From assembly GCF_000473045.1 (NCBI RefSeq), contig NZ_AXAY01000029.1, positions 1 to 64,000 of the forward strand: DNA of 64,000 nt. Direction: 5' to 3'. Positions within the stretch are counted from its first letter, which is position 1; every line of letters begins with the position of its first letter. Positions 48,472 to 56,343 of the stretch are shown in pieces. The DNA is from Bradyrhizobium sp. WSM3983 (GTDB lineage Bacteria > Pseudomonadota > Alphaproteobacteria > Rhizobiales > Xanthobacteraceae). The position numbers and the translations under genes are program-made. A model generated the notes under the pieces. The model was not told the DNA's origin and searched no databases. It saw only the letters and a program-made list of their open reading frames with translations.

Positions 48472-48903
48472 TTGCCCCTCGAAAATATTAGCTCATGCTA
48501 TCGGAGCGAGCGCCTCAGGCAGCAGACAACTAGCTTGCGACTGTGAAAGCTGGATGACCGGCTTCGCCGCATCACACAACAAGCGATGTCTGGTCAAAGC
48601 CGATTTGGTGCACTGTCGCCGTACAACGCCGCAACCGCCAAGCTCATCGACCGGTACCATCTGCGTCGCTCAGGGTTTTGAGAAACGCGACGATGTCATC
48701 GAGATTACGGTGACAGTGCACTAAACTCTCGATCGCTGCGGAGCGGGTGCTGCCAAAACGCTGGCCAAGGCCAACTTTGTCCACTGTCACCGTAACCGTG
48801 CACTGTCACCGTAACTCGTAACTCAATAGCCGAATTCGCGTGGCGACCGGCGCGCGCCAATCCTCGCTGCGATGCAGCGAGCACCTGGGGCAACGCTGCG
48901 TTG
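48472..48903. repeat. gene-free interval with TTACGGTGACAGTGCAC elements
   Basis: The left arm TTACGGTGACAGTGCAC (48705-48721) faces two tandem right arms, GTCCACTGTCACCGTAA (one mismatch, 48779-48795) and GTGCACTGTCACCGTAA (48798-48814). A further half-copy, GTGCACTGTCGCCGTA, sits at 48608-48623. The TAAACTC and GGCCAA flanks match those of the element at 47770. No gene is visible. Confidence 0.75.
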
Positions 48904-49242
48904 TCAGGAATCGCCAAGAATCCGCACAAGCTCCACTTCGAGCTTCAAGCCGGGCGATTGTTTTGCAAAGCCCGTGCAGGACGTGGATGAGCCATCGACC
49001 GAGCGGCCTGACACGACGATGTCGATCTCATCCAATCCAAAGACGCCGGGCGGCCCTGGTGCCACGCGTCGGGCAGAAAGACTGGCTCTGAAGTGCTCGC
49101 CCTGCTGCGTCCAGATTCCCGCATAGGCAAACGTGGAATCGCCGCCGCCCAGTTTCCCGTCAGCGCCGAACTCGACCACGCCAGCGCCTTCGCCGACGGG
49201 CGTTTTGAACCAAACGGAGTATTTGCCCGGGGTGATCACCAA
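48904..49242 (-). CDS. GrlR-like regulatory protein
   Basis: The 112-residue beta-rich protein has YSVWFKTPVGEGAGVVEFGADGKLGGGDSTFAYAGIWTQQGEHFRASLSARR ... PGVFGLDEIDIVVSGRSVDGSSTSCTGFAKQSPGLKLEVELVRI, the layout of the GrlR family (lipocalin-like fold, T3SS negative regulator in EPEC, widespread as orphans in rhizobia). Only non-ATG starts (TTG at 49242 or GTG at 49239) fit the family N-terminus. There is no T3SS or GrlA gene in the window, so its target is unknown. Confidence 0.7.
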   Translation of the reverse strand: MVITPGKYSVWFKTPVGEGAGVVEFGADGKLGGGDSTFAYAGIWTQQGEHFRASLSARRVAPGPPGVFGLDEIDIVVSGRSVDGSSTSCTGFAKQSPGLKLEVELVRILGDS

Positions 49243-49447
49243 AGCCGACCATAGGGACGGGTTTTTCAGGCTGAGTTGAGCCAGATCAAAATGGCTATCA
49301 AGTGGCGGGCACGTGCTCTGCGGCGATTAGAATCTCAGGCCAAACGGACATCCGCTGCGGGGTATCTGCCGAGCTACCTCACCCCACCACCATCACCGGC
49401 AACGTCACGCGACGTCAGCGATTCCCAAATCTCTATTGAAAATGTAT

Positions 49448-50683
49448 CTATTGAAAATACGGACGCAAGTTGGGACGCACCCGTGGCGTGGTTGTCGTCG
49501 TGGTCGTCGGCGCGGTCATCGTCTTGGTTACGGTTTCCGAAGGCGCGGTTGGTTCAACTGCTGCATCTGACTGTGCACCTTTCGCCGCAGGCGCAGCGGA
49601 CCTTGGCTTTGGCGTTGTCGTTGTTGTGGTGGTAGTCGTGGTCGTTGCGACAGTCTGCTGCTCTCCCACGCGTCCATATCTGGGCGCAAATTCGTCCGCG
49701 TAGGCGATGCAATAGACGAGAGGATCGGTGAGACGCAGCTGTTTGAACGACGCCTCCCGGGTGCGGGCATCCTGAACGCAAAGATTGTAGCGCGCCCGCC
49801 AGGCCGGAGGGCGCTCGAACGGGGACGCATTCAGGTCTCCCTCGGTACGTTTGACGCCTGAAATCGCGTCAGGCGCGGCGGGAGGCTCCGGCTGCGGAAA
49901 TGCGAGGCTGATGGTGAGCTTGTGAATATCGACACGCGACGCGCCGACCGAGGCCGACCCTGACACGGGCCGGAACTGGTTCGGCACGGGATCGAGTTGA
50001 ACGGTGGCAGTGGCTCCGCCGCTGGCACTCGTCGTAAAGGTCAGGGTGTCGACGAAATTGTCCTTGGCTCCCCGCTGTTCGTCGATATCGATGAATGTCT
50101 CGACGACCCGGCCAATTCCGATCGATCCGATCAGTGGATCGGGATCAACTCCGAGCGAGCCCGTCATCGGATAAATGATATTCTCCGGCCGTGGCCCCGG
50201 CAACTTGTCGCACAGCTTCGTATTGGTGACCAGGTCGTCCCAGCTGTCCTCGGTGCCGAAGACGCGCCAGCCGACACGCGTCAGATCGAGCCCGCCGGTG
50301 CCGCCGACGTCGAGCGTATTTGCCGCCCACGGAAGCCTGAATCCCGCGGCTGCGCCGGCATGGTTGCTCTCGGTGATATTGAAATCGTAGGAATAGACAA
50401 TCGCAACTTTCGTCAGCCTCAGGAGGTGTAACTCATCGTCCGAGAGTTTTCTCTTGGTCCTTTTGAGCGCTTCAATCCTGGATCGGATCTTATCCGGTCC
50501 GGTTTGGTCGGTGATGATGTGACGTCTTTCCAGATGACGAAGAAGCGCAGACTTCACCTCGCAACGGCCGAAGCGAACGATGTCCTCGGTTCTGTATGGG
50601 CTCACATCGTCGGGAACGGGGTAGAAAGAACAACCTCCGAGCCACGCGGCAAAAATACATCCGAGCCAATTGATCGTACGCAT
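49448..50683 (-). CDS. lipoprotein with C-terminal poly-Thr tracts
   Basis: The 411-residue protein has a lipoprotein signal (RTINWLGCIFAAWLGGCSFYPVP, lipobox LGGC) and is therefore membrane anchored. The body has strand-rich segments (KVAIVYSYDFNITESN, VDTLTFTTSASGGATATVQLDPVPNQF). The last ~80 residues are low complexity: eleven Thr in a row, an Ala/Pro/Lys-rich linker, and a second run of seven Thr. The poly-Thr tracts are encoded by ACC/ACG/ACA/ACT-rich DNA. Function unknown; a similar architecture is seen in envelope-anchored proteins. An ATG at 50695 would start four codons earlier. Confidence 0.65.
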   Translation of the reverse strand: MRTINWLGCIFAAWLGGCSFYPVPDDVSPYRTEDIVRFGRCEVKSALLRHLERRHIITDQTGPDKIRSRIEALKRTKRKLSDDELHLLRLTKVAIVYSYDFNITESNHAGAAAGFRLPWAANTLDVGGTGGLDLTRVGWRVFGTEDSWDDLVTNTKLCDKLPGPRPENIIYPMTGSLGVDPDPLIGSIGIGRVVETFIDIDEQRGAKDNFVDTLTFTTSASGGATATVQLDPVPNQFRPVSGSASVGASRVDIHKLTISLAFPQPEPPAAPDAISGVKRTEGDLNASPFERPPAWRARYNLCVQDARTREASFKQLRLTDPLVYCIAYADEFAPRYGRVGEQQTVATTTTTTTTTTTPKPRSAAPAAKGAQSDAAVEPTAPSETVTKTMTAPTTTTTTTPRVRPNLRPYFQ

Positions 50684-51210
50684 CCTTGCCCCCACTCAAC
50701 TCAAACAGCCGGCCCGCGCGCACATGCACCCCTCGGGATGAAGGATTGACGTGACCCAAATTGTCGCGCTAGCCCCCCGGCCAACACATGACGCGAGCTG
50801 GCGCGCACCATGCAGCTCTAGCGTGTCCAAGTCGCCGTGACGCGTCAAGCGGAAACTGCGCGTCCGGTTGTTCTTCCCGTTATTGACACTCTTCGCGAAA
50901 CGCGGCGCGCATCCGTGTCTTGCATCCGTGTCTTGAATGTAGGGCGCGATCTTCGCGGCCCGCAGCGCGGGGCGGTGATCGAGGCTGCTTCCTGAGGGAA
51001 TCCTTTTTGGCAAGCACAGCGTTTTTGGCAAGTACAGCACTGTCGCTGCAAATCATGTTCCCCTGGATATACGACGTGGAACTGATCCGCAGCGTCCCGG
51101 GAAACGCGATTGAAACCTTTTGTTGGCTCGCGCAATCGCGAACGGCGCAGGAGGAACGACCGTCGGCGGCAGGGATTGGTCGCGTGTCAATCGCAGACAT
51201 GGAGAAGACG
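50684..51210. other. gene-free interval with tandem duplications
   Basis: No convincing gene. CATCCGTGTCTTG occurs twice in direct tandem at 50909-50937, and TTTTTGGCAAG[CT]ACAGC[GA] occurs twice in tandem near 51006-51041. Both look like recent slippage or short-homology duplications. The first resolvable gene starts at 51211. Confidence 0.5.
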
Positions 51211-51507
51211 ATGACGCACTTGAAACGACTGAGCGTGGCTGCCGTGATGGCCGCGATCGTACCGCTCGCCGCATCAAGCCCGAGTTTCGCCGAGGGACGC
51301 GGACCCGGCCCGTGCACGCCCCCCGCCGGACACGCTGTTGGAGCCGCAGGCCCCGCGATGAACGGCGGCCAGCTGGCAGCCGGTGTCGGCCAATGCCGGA
51401 ACTTTGGAAGCTATTACCGAACCTACGGCTACCGGAGCCCCGGCTATGCGTATGGCTATGCCGAGCCCGCCTGGGGGGCACCGGTCGTGGAGCCGGATTA
51501 CTGGTAA
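51211..51507 (+). CDS. small secreted Gly/Tyr-rich protein
   Basis: The 98-residue protein has a signal peptide (LKRLSVAAVMAAIVPLAASSPSFAEG). The mature part has two Cys, Gly/Ala/Pro stretches, and a Tyr-rich end (SYYRTYGYRSPGYAYGYAEPAWGAPVVEPDYW). The ATG at 51211 follows GGAGAAG and is preferred to ATG 51199. It is probably periplasmic. Function unknown. Confidence 0.7.
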   Translation: MTHLKRLSVAAVMAAIVPLAASSPSFAEGRGPGPCTPPAGHAVGAAGPAMNGGQLAAGVGQCRNFGSYYRTYGYRSPGYAYGYAEPAWGAPVVEPDYW

Positions 51508-51613
51508 TCGAACCTGACGCCATGGCGCAGTGCGCGGCGCGGCCCACATCGGCCGCGCCGCTGTCGTAGGTGGCCTGGCTCCATGCGGACCAGGTGGCGC
51601 AATGTCACCGCCG

Positions 51614-52540
51614 CTACTTCACCACCATCACGACCACCGGCAATGTCACCGCCGCCAGCAGCGTCCCCAACGCCACTGCGCCCGACACCGGGTTCACCAG
51701 CCGCTGATACTGAACCGCGAAGATGTACGCGTTCGCGCCGGTCGGCATCGCCGCGAACAGCACGACGACGCCCGTCACGATCGGCGGCAGGTTCAACAGC
51801 TTTGCCAGCACGAACGCCACCGCCGGCATCGCCAGAAGCTTGAGCGCGCTCATCACGACGACGCTCAGCATCTCGCCCTTCACCTCGAAACGGAACAGAG
51901 TGATGCCGAGCGCGATCAGCGCGGCCGGCGATCCCGCCTGCGCGAGCAGCTCGACCGTTTTGTCGACGACGGGGTTGAGGCCGAGGCCGGTGAAACGCCA
52001 GACCACGCCAAAACCGATCCCGAGCATCAGCGGATTGCGCGCGAGATCTGCGAGCACGGGCCGGATCACCGCGAGCGTGGAGCCGGTCCGCTTGCGGCTG
52101 ACGAGCTCCATCTGCAAAATGCCGCAGAGCCAGAGCAGCGGCGTGTTCACCGACAGGATCAGCGACATGGGGCCGGCGGCCTCGTTGCCGAGCGCCGAGA
52201 GCACGAGCGGAATGCCGAGCATCACGATGTTGCCGTAGACCGAGCCGATCGCGAACACGACGCCGTCCTCGCTGGCGCCGCGCCGCATGGCCGAGATCAG
52301 GAGCGCCGCGATCCAGGTCAGCGCGAGCGCGCCGTAATAGGCGCCCCACATCCGCCACGGGCTGACATCGGGGAATTCCGACACGACGATGGTGCGAAAC
52401 AGCAGCGCGGGGATCGCGATGCTGAAGGCGAATTCGGAGATGCCCTTGTGCGCGCCCTCGGAGACGAAGCGAAACAGCGCCGACGCGTAGCCGGCCGTGA
52501 TCAGCGCAAACACCGGCGCGACGATCAACATTGTGGCCAT
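51614..52540 (-). CDS. AEC-family transporter (auxin efflux carrier fold)
   Basis: The 308-residue membrane protein has about ten helices in two inverted halves. The family signature includes FAFSIAIPALLFRTI, GNIVMLGIPLVLSALG, ARNPLMLGIGFGVVWR, and AALIALGITLF, ending AMPTGANAYIFAVQYQ ... GTLLAAVTLPVVVMVV. It may move organic anions; the substrate is unknown. Solo gene. Confidence 0.85.
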   Translation of the reverse strand: MATMLIVAPVFALITAGYASALFRFVSEGAHKGISEFAFSIAIPALLFRTIVVSEFPDVSPWRMWGAYYGALALTWIAALLISAMRRGASEDGVVFAIGSVYGNIVMLGIPLVLSALGNEAAGPMSLILSVNTPLLWLCGILQMELVSRKRTGSTLAVIRPVLADLARNPLMLGIGFGVVWRFTGLGLNPVVDKTVELLAQAGSPAALIALGITLFRFEVKGEMLSVVVMSALKLLAMPAVAFVLAKLLNLPPIVTGVVVLFAAMPTGANAYIFAVQYQRLVNPVSGAVALGTLLAAVTLPVVVMVVK

Positions 52541-52604
52541 GCGGTCCTCCCCCTCACGGGGAGATCAGGCCCACCACCCCACGCGCTTCTCGATGATGCC
52601 ATCA

Positions 52605-52740
52605 TGCCGGTGTTTTGCCCGACGTGTCAAAGTAAATTCGTAAAATCCGCAAGGCGCGAAAATTCGCGACGCCCCCCAGGACCCTGGCTACTGTGCATGG
52701 GGTTGTTTTCGCGCGTTTGGCCGGAGCGGCCCTGTTGCCG
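52605..52740. repeat. possible Bradyrhizobium-type intergenic repeat
   Basis: TTTGCCCGACGTGTCAAAG, CTACTGTGCATGGGGTTGTT and TTCGCGCGTTTGG occur in this order, which I recognise from memory as an interspersed sequence of this genus. The flanking 295 bases between the AEC gene and the Cys-rich protein hold no gene. Confidence 0.4.
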
Positions 52741-52835
52741 AGACCGCACAGCTCCCGGGTTTCGCCTCGGGCCTCGTTGCCAACGAACGCCCGTTCACCC
52801 ACTATCTCTCCGACTCGACATTTCTGGGGGCATCG

Positions 52836-53195
52836 ATGCCGGTATCTCGCTTGAGGACATCCTTGGCTGCTGCAACGTTTGGAATGGCGCTCGCCGTTCT
52901 GGTCCAGCCGGGCACAGGTTTCGCCTACACGCCCGAGCAGGAGCAGGCCTGCACGCCGGATGCGATGCGGCTGTGCGGCGAGTTCGTGCCGAACGTCGAT
53001 GCCATCACCGCCTGCATGATCCAGAGGAAGTCGCAGCTATCGCCGCAATGCGCGGCGTTCTTCCGCCGCGGACCGGAGCCGCGCGAGGCGGCCGCGCCCC
53101 GCGCCGGCAAGCCGACCAACATCGCGCCCAGGACGGCGAAGAAGACCTCGACCAAGCCGAAGGCGACCAAGAAGAAAAAGACCGAGGACGGTTAG
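52836..53195 (+). CDS. small secreted Cys-containing protein
   Basis: The 119-residue protein has an N-terminal signal (LRTSLAAATFGMALAVLVQPGTGFA). The mature domain has four cysteines (CTPDAMRLCGEF, ACMIQRKSQLSPQC), and the last ~40 residues are Lys/Ala/Thr/Pro-rich and strongly basic (KKTSTKPKATKKKKTEDG). The four Cys could form two disulfides. The basic tail may bind polyanions. No family recognised. Confidence 0.75.
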   Translation: MPVSRLRTSLAAATFGMALAVLVQPGTGFAYTPEQEQACTPDAMRLCGEFVPNVDAITACMIQRKSQLSPQCAAFFRRGPEPREAAAPRAGKPTNIAPRTAKKTSTKPKATKKKKTEDG

Positions 53196-53604
53196 GCCGC
53201 TCGCTTCCGCGCGTTCCCTTCGCGAAACTCCATCACGGCCCCGCGCGTCAAAGTGACTCAGGGGGCGTCAGCCACGCGACAGCCACCGGACTCGTTTTGT
53301 TCGCACGGCTCGCGCGCGAGCCTGCAGCTATTGCGATTACACGCGACCGAAAAAGCCGCGTCAGGATTTGCGCGGCGAGGTTGTAGTCCGGTTTTCCCGG
53401 GTGATTGACTGGAAAATGCGCGATTATCCGCGTGAACAGCGATTCATGACGGTTCGTGTCCGTCGTCGCACCAGGCAGTGTGACTCAAAAGCCAGCACGC
53501 CTTGTTATTTCGTGGCTGAGACGCCGCTCCTGATAAATTTTTCTTTCACGAATCAGCGCAGTGATTCATTTTCGTGGCCTGGGGTCAATCTGGAGGCCAG
53601 AGGT
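53196..53604. other. interval upstream of parA with an inverted repeat
   Basis: About 400 bases without a supported gene. CACGAATCA (53547-53555) and TGATTC (53562-53567) with CGTG further on form an imperfect inverted repeat (GAATCA-GCGCAG-TGATTC at 53550-53567), 38 bases before the ParA start. It is a candidate autoregulatory or partition-linked site. Confidence 0.45.
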
Positions 53605-54282
53605 ATGAACGTTATTGTTTTTGCATCGCGTAAAGGCGGCTCGGGCAAGAGTACCCTGGCCGCACATCTCGCTGCGCAGATCAAGTCGAGCAAGCAGGTG
53701 ATGCTTGTGGACGCGGATCCGCAAGGCTCGCTCACGCTGTGGCACAAGCTGCGTGGCACCAACGAACCGCCGATCAAGGCGGCCGTGAACTCTGTCAGCG
53801 GCATCGTCTCCGCTGCCAAGCGCGACGGCTACGAATGGGTGTTGATCGACACGCCGCCGAATCTCTCGGCCGTGGTCGACGACGCGATCAAGAACGCGAC
53901 GATGGTGGTCATCCCGGCACGGCCCGGCGTGTTCGACGTCAACGCGGTGCAGGAAACCATTCAGATGTGCCGCGCGGCGCGCAAGCCCTACGCGGTCGTG
54001 CTCAACGGTGCGCCGGCGCGCCGCGACGAGTCCGAAAGCCCGATCGTCACCATCGCGCGCGAGGCGCTGGCCAAGTTCCGCGCTCCGGTGTGGGGCGGTC
54101 AGATCACCAATCGTTCGGATTTGTTGATGGCACTCAGCCACGGCGAAGGCGCGCGCGAGTATCAGGCCGAGAGCCGTGCAGCTCAGGAAATCGCAAGGCT
54201 GTGGGCGGCGATCGAGCGTTCAGTGAAAGCTATTCGCGGCACCGCGTCGGCGTCCGGCGCAATGCACAAGCAGGCGGCATAA
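53605..54282 (+). CDS. orphan ParA/MinD-type ATPase
   Basis: The 225-residue deviant Walker A ATPase starts MNVIVFASRKGGSGKSTLAAHLA and contains the signature Lys of KGGSGKS. VLIDTPPNLSAVVDDAI (Walker A' / switch) and VVIPARPGVFDVNAVQE follow. It lacks an N-terminal HTH. No ParB or parS-like cluster is near, so it is not a standard chromosomal ParABS and may belong to the small ParA group that positions protein cargoes. A strong terminator follows. Confidence 0.9.
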   Translation: MNVIVFASRKGGSGKSTLAAHLAAQIKSSKQVMLVDADPQGSLTLWHKLRGTNEPPIKAAVNSVSGIVSAAKRDGYEWVLIDTPPNLSAVVDDAIKNATMVVIPARPGVFDVNAVQETIQMCRAARKPYAVVLNGAPARRDESESPIVTIAREALAKFRAPVWGGQITNRSDLLMALSHGEGAREYQAESRAAQEIARLWAAIERSVKAIRGTASASGAMHKQAA

Positions 54283-54308
54283 TTTCATCAATCATTTCCC
54301 CGGACGAC

Positions 54309-54336
54309 AAACGCGCGGTATCCCGCGCGTTTTGCG
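54309..54336 (+). terminator. intrinsic terminator of parA
   Basis: AAACGCGCGG (54309-54318) pairs with CCGCGCGTTT (54323-54332) around TATC and is followed by TGCGTTT. Confidence 0.85.
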
Positions 54337-54359
54337 TTTCTGGATCCGGTGAAGATGAG

Positions 54360-54506
54360 CTACGCGATCATCAGCATGTAGAACACGATGACCGGCGACA
54401 GCGTCAGGATCACCGACCAGATGCCGACGGCCCAGATGATGTCTTCGGTGGAAAAGCCCTGCTGTCCGGCGTCATAATGTGACGCCGCATCATTCTGATT
54501 GTTCAA
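54360..54506 (-). CDS. single-helix membrane miniprotein
   Basis: A 48-residue product with a hydrophobic C-terminal half (EDIIWAVGIWSVILTLSPVIVFYMLMIA) and a polar N-terminal part (NNQNDAASHYDAGQQGF). No ATG fits; the TTG at 54506 follows GGGGGCGATC. It lies in tandem with a second miniprotein of the same length and orientation. Function unknown. Confidence 0.55.
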   Translation of the reverse strand: MNNQNDAASHYDAGQQGFSTEDIIWAVGIWSVILTLSPVIVFYMLMIA

Positions 54507-54638
54507 GATCGCCCCCGCGATTTCTTCGCTTATGGACGTGAACGTTAGGCAGGATGCTTTAAGATTCCAGCTTGCAGCTCCGCTCGCATTTTGAGCGCAT
54601 TTGCGACCACGGCTTAACCATCCGTGCAAGAAGCCGTG

Positions 54639-54785
54639 TCAGGCGAGCCAGACCCGAAACAGCAGCACCGGGATCAAGCCGAGCATCACGGCCCAGAAGC
54701 CGAACGACGAGACCACCAGAATTCCCTGCAAAAGATCAGCAGGCACGAACATTTCCGCCGCGGTCGGGCGAACGCGTTGCCCCAT
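54639..54785 (-). CDS. single-helix membrane miniprotein
   Basis: The 48-residue product MGQRVRPTAAEMFVPADLLQG has a C-terminal helix ILVVSSFGFWAVMLGLIPVLLFRVWLA. The ATG at 54785 is eight bases after GGGGGA; the ATG at 54791 is too close to it. It is co-oriented with the miniprotein at 54360-54506, which has the same length and layout. Confidence 0.6.
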   Translation of the reverse strand: MGQRVRPTAAEMFVPADLLQGILVVSSFGFWAVMLGLIPVLLFRVWLA

Positions 54786-54916
54786 GGTCATTCCCCCTGT
54801 TTGAAGACTTTGCCCAGGGAACGATAGGCTCCATTGCGTAAACGAGCCATGGATGCGCCATGCCACAGCAGCGAACACCATTCGCGCCCGGTTAACCACG
54901 GCGTTGCTCTCTCGCA

Positions 54917-54944
54917 CCCTCTCCCCGTTTTGACGGGGAGAGGC
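54917..54944. repeat. CCTCTCCCC-type hairpin repeat
   Basis: CACCCTCTCCCCGTTTTGACGGGGAGAGGCG is a hairpin of the family described at 21945. It is followed by the end of the DapA-family gene on the other strand. Confidence 0.65.
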
Positions 54945-54987
54945 GAGGGGCTGCCTCCGCAAATGGGGCAAGAGGTGAGGGGAGACC

Positions 54988-55896
54988 TTATGCCGCGACT
55001 TTCATCCGTCGTTCGATCTCGCGATCGAGTTGGGCTGCGAGCTCGCTGCTCACTTCCACCATTGGCAGCCGCACTTCGGGGCTGTCGATCAGGCCGCTTC
55101 GCCACAGCCAGTACTTCGCCGGCGCCGGGCTCGGCTCAGCGAACAACAGCCGCGTCAGCTCCGCGACCTCCTGCCAGCGCGCCAGCGCCGCATCGGAGTT
55201 GCCGCGCTTCAGCTCGCTGTAGACGGCCGCGAAGGTCGCGGTCTCAAGATGGGCGGACAGCAAAATGCCGCCATCGGCGCCGTCGCTGAGCGCGTCGAAA
55301 TAGTTCGCGTCCTCGCCGGTCAGCACGCGAAAGCCGTTTGGCTTGTCGCGCAGAAGCGCGATCGACTGCTCGCGGCTCGCGCCGCAATCCTTCAAGCCGA
55401 TGATGTTGGGATGCTCGGCGAGCCGCAGTAGGGTCTGGTTGGTGATGCCGACGGCGCAGCGATAGGGAATGTTGTAGAGCGCGAGCGGCCAGGCGGCGCG
55501 ATCGGCCAGCGCTTCGAAATGCGCGAGGATGCCGCGCTGAGACGGCCGCACGTAATAGGGGCTCGCGATCAGATAGAAGTCGATCGGCCAGTCAGCGGTC
55601 TCATCGAGCCGTTCGTTCATCCTCGACGTGTCCGCGCCTGATAGTCCGAGGCCAATCGGTACGCTGCGGCGGCCGGCCGCCATCTCGTCGCGCACGATGG
55701 CGACGAGGCGTTCCAGCTCGGCGTCGCGCAGCGTCATGCCTTCGCCGGAGGTTGCGCCCAGGATGAAGCCGTCGATCGCCTGTGTGCAGTAGTGCCGCGT
55801 GAGCCGCCGCAGCGATACCTCATCGAGACGCCCGTCGCGAAACGGCGTCACCAGCGGCAGCCAGAGCCCGTGCATATGGGTTCGCAAATCAGTCAT
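54988..55896 (-). CDS. dihydrodipicolinate synthase-family lyase
   Basis: The 302-residue TIM-barrel aldolase or lyase of the DapA/NAL class has VTPFRDGRLDEVSLRRLTRHYC, GATSGEGMTL (Thr/Ser loop), SPYYVRPSQRGILAHFEALAD with the Tyr, YNIPYRC, and GLKDCG with the Schiff-base Lys. The usual GTTGE is GATSGE. It acts on pyruvate-derived imines, but the product cannot be named. A terminator-type hairpin lies about 45 bases upstream. Confidence 0.87.
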   Translation of the reverse strand: MTDLRTHMHGLWLPLVTPFRDGRLDEVSLRRLTRHYCTQAIDGFILGATSGEGMTLRDAELERLVAIVRDEMAAGRRSVPIGLGLSGADTSRMNERLDETADWPIDFYLIASPYYVRPSQRGILAHFEALADRAAWPLALYNIPYRCAVGITNQTLLRLAEHPNIIGLKDCGASREQSIALLRDKPNGFRVLTGEDANYFDALSDGADGGILLSAHLETATFAAVYSELKRGNSDAALARWQEVAELTRLLFAEPSPAPAKYWLWRSGLIDSPEVRLPMVEVSSELAAQLDREIERRMKVAA

Positions 55897-55940
55897 GTTT
55901 TATCTCCTTCTCAAAGAAAAACCTGAGACGGAGGGCACAT

Positions 55941-55970
55941 GAAAAAACCCCGTCCAGGTGGCGGGGTTTT
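55941..55970 (-). terminator. intrinsic terminator (minus strand), 45 bases before the DapA-family gene
   Basis: Read on the minus strand, AAAACCCCG pairs with CGGGGTTTT around a nine-base loop, followed by six T. It ends the transcript that starts upstream of 56074. Confidence 0.8.
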
Positions 55971-56074
55971 CGGAATTGGCTCGCGACGACGAAGTCAGCC
56001 TAGCGCGCGCAAAAATCCGAGGTCCCCGGATGGGGGCCCTTTTTCGAGACGATTGCGCACGACTTCGTGATCAT
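55942..56074 (-). ncRNA. candidate small RNA or leader between two terminators
   Basis: On the minus strand, a -35 TTGACA (56109 down to 56104) and a -10-like CATCAT (56086-56081; 17-bp spacer) precede about 130 bases that end in the hairpin/T6 terminator at 55941-55970. The transcript contains a stem (GGGCCCCCATCCGGGGACC) and a 24-codon reading frame (56074 to 56000, MITKSCAIVSKK...). It could be an sRNA, or the attenuated leader of the DapA-family gene 45 bases downstream. Promoter and terminator are seen; function is inference. Confidence 0.5.
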
Positions 56075-56139
56075 TTGGAAATGATGTGGGGTATGCTCAA
56101 AACTGTCAATACACGCGGAACGCGAAAGCCGAATTGAAC

Positions 56140-56172
56140 AGAAAAAAAGCCGGACCCGAAGGGCCCGGCTTA
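56140..56172 (-). terminator. intrinsic terminator (minus strand) downstream of the LysR gene
   Basis: On the minus strand AGCCGGGCCC pairs with GGGTCCGGCT (one bulge or mismatch) across CTTC and runs into seven T. It lies 170 bases past the LysR stop at 56344 and upstream of the candidate RNA. Confidence 0.75.
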
Positions 56173-56343
56173 GGTATTGGCCACGTGAGGCCGACACAAT
56201 CACCTTCCAAGAGGGATTACTGAACTCCCGCGCCACTGGAGGAGGGGGACAAATGCGCAACGCGAAGGCTCAGCGTGCAACCAGTATGGGCTTGACGAGC
56301 GGCATGCAGCAACAGCCGGGGCCGCATGTCAGTCATGCGGAAA

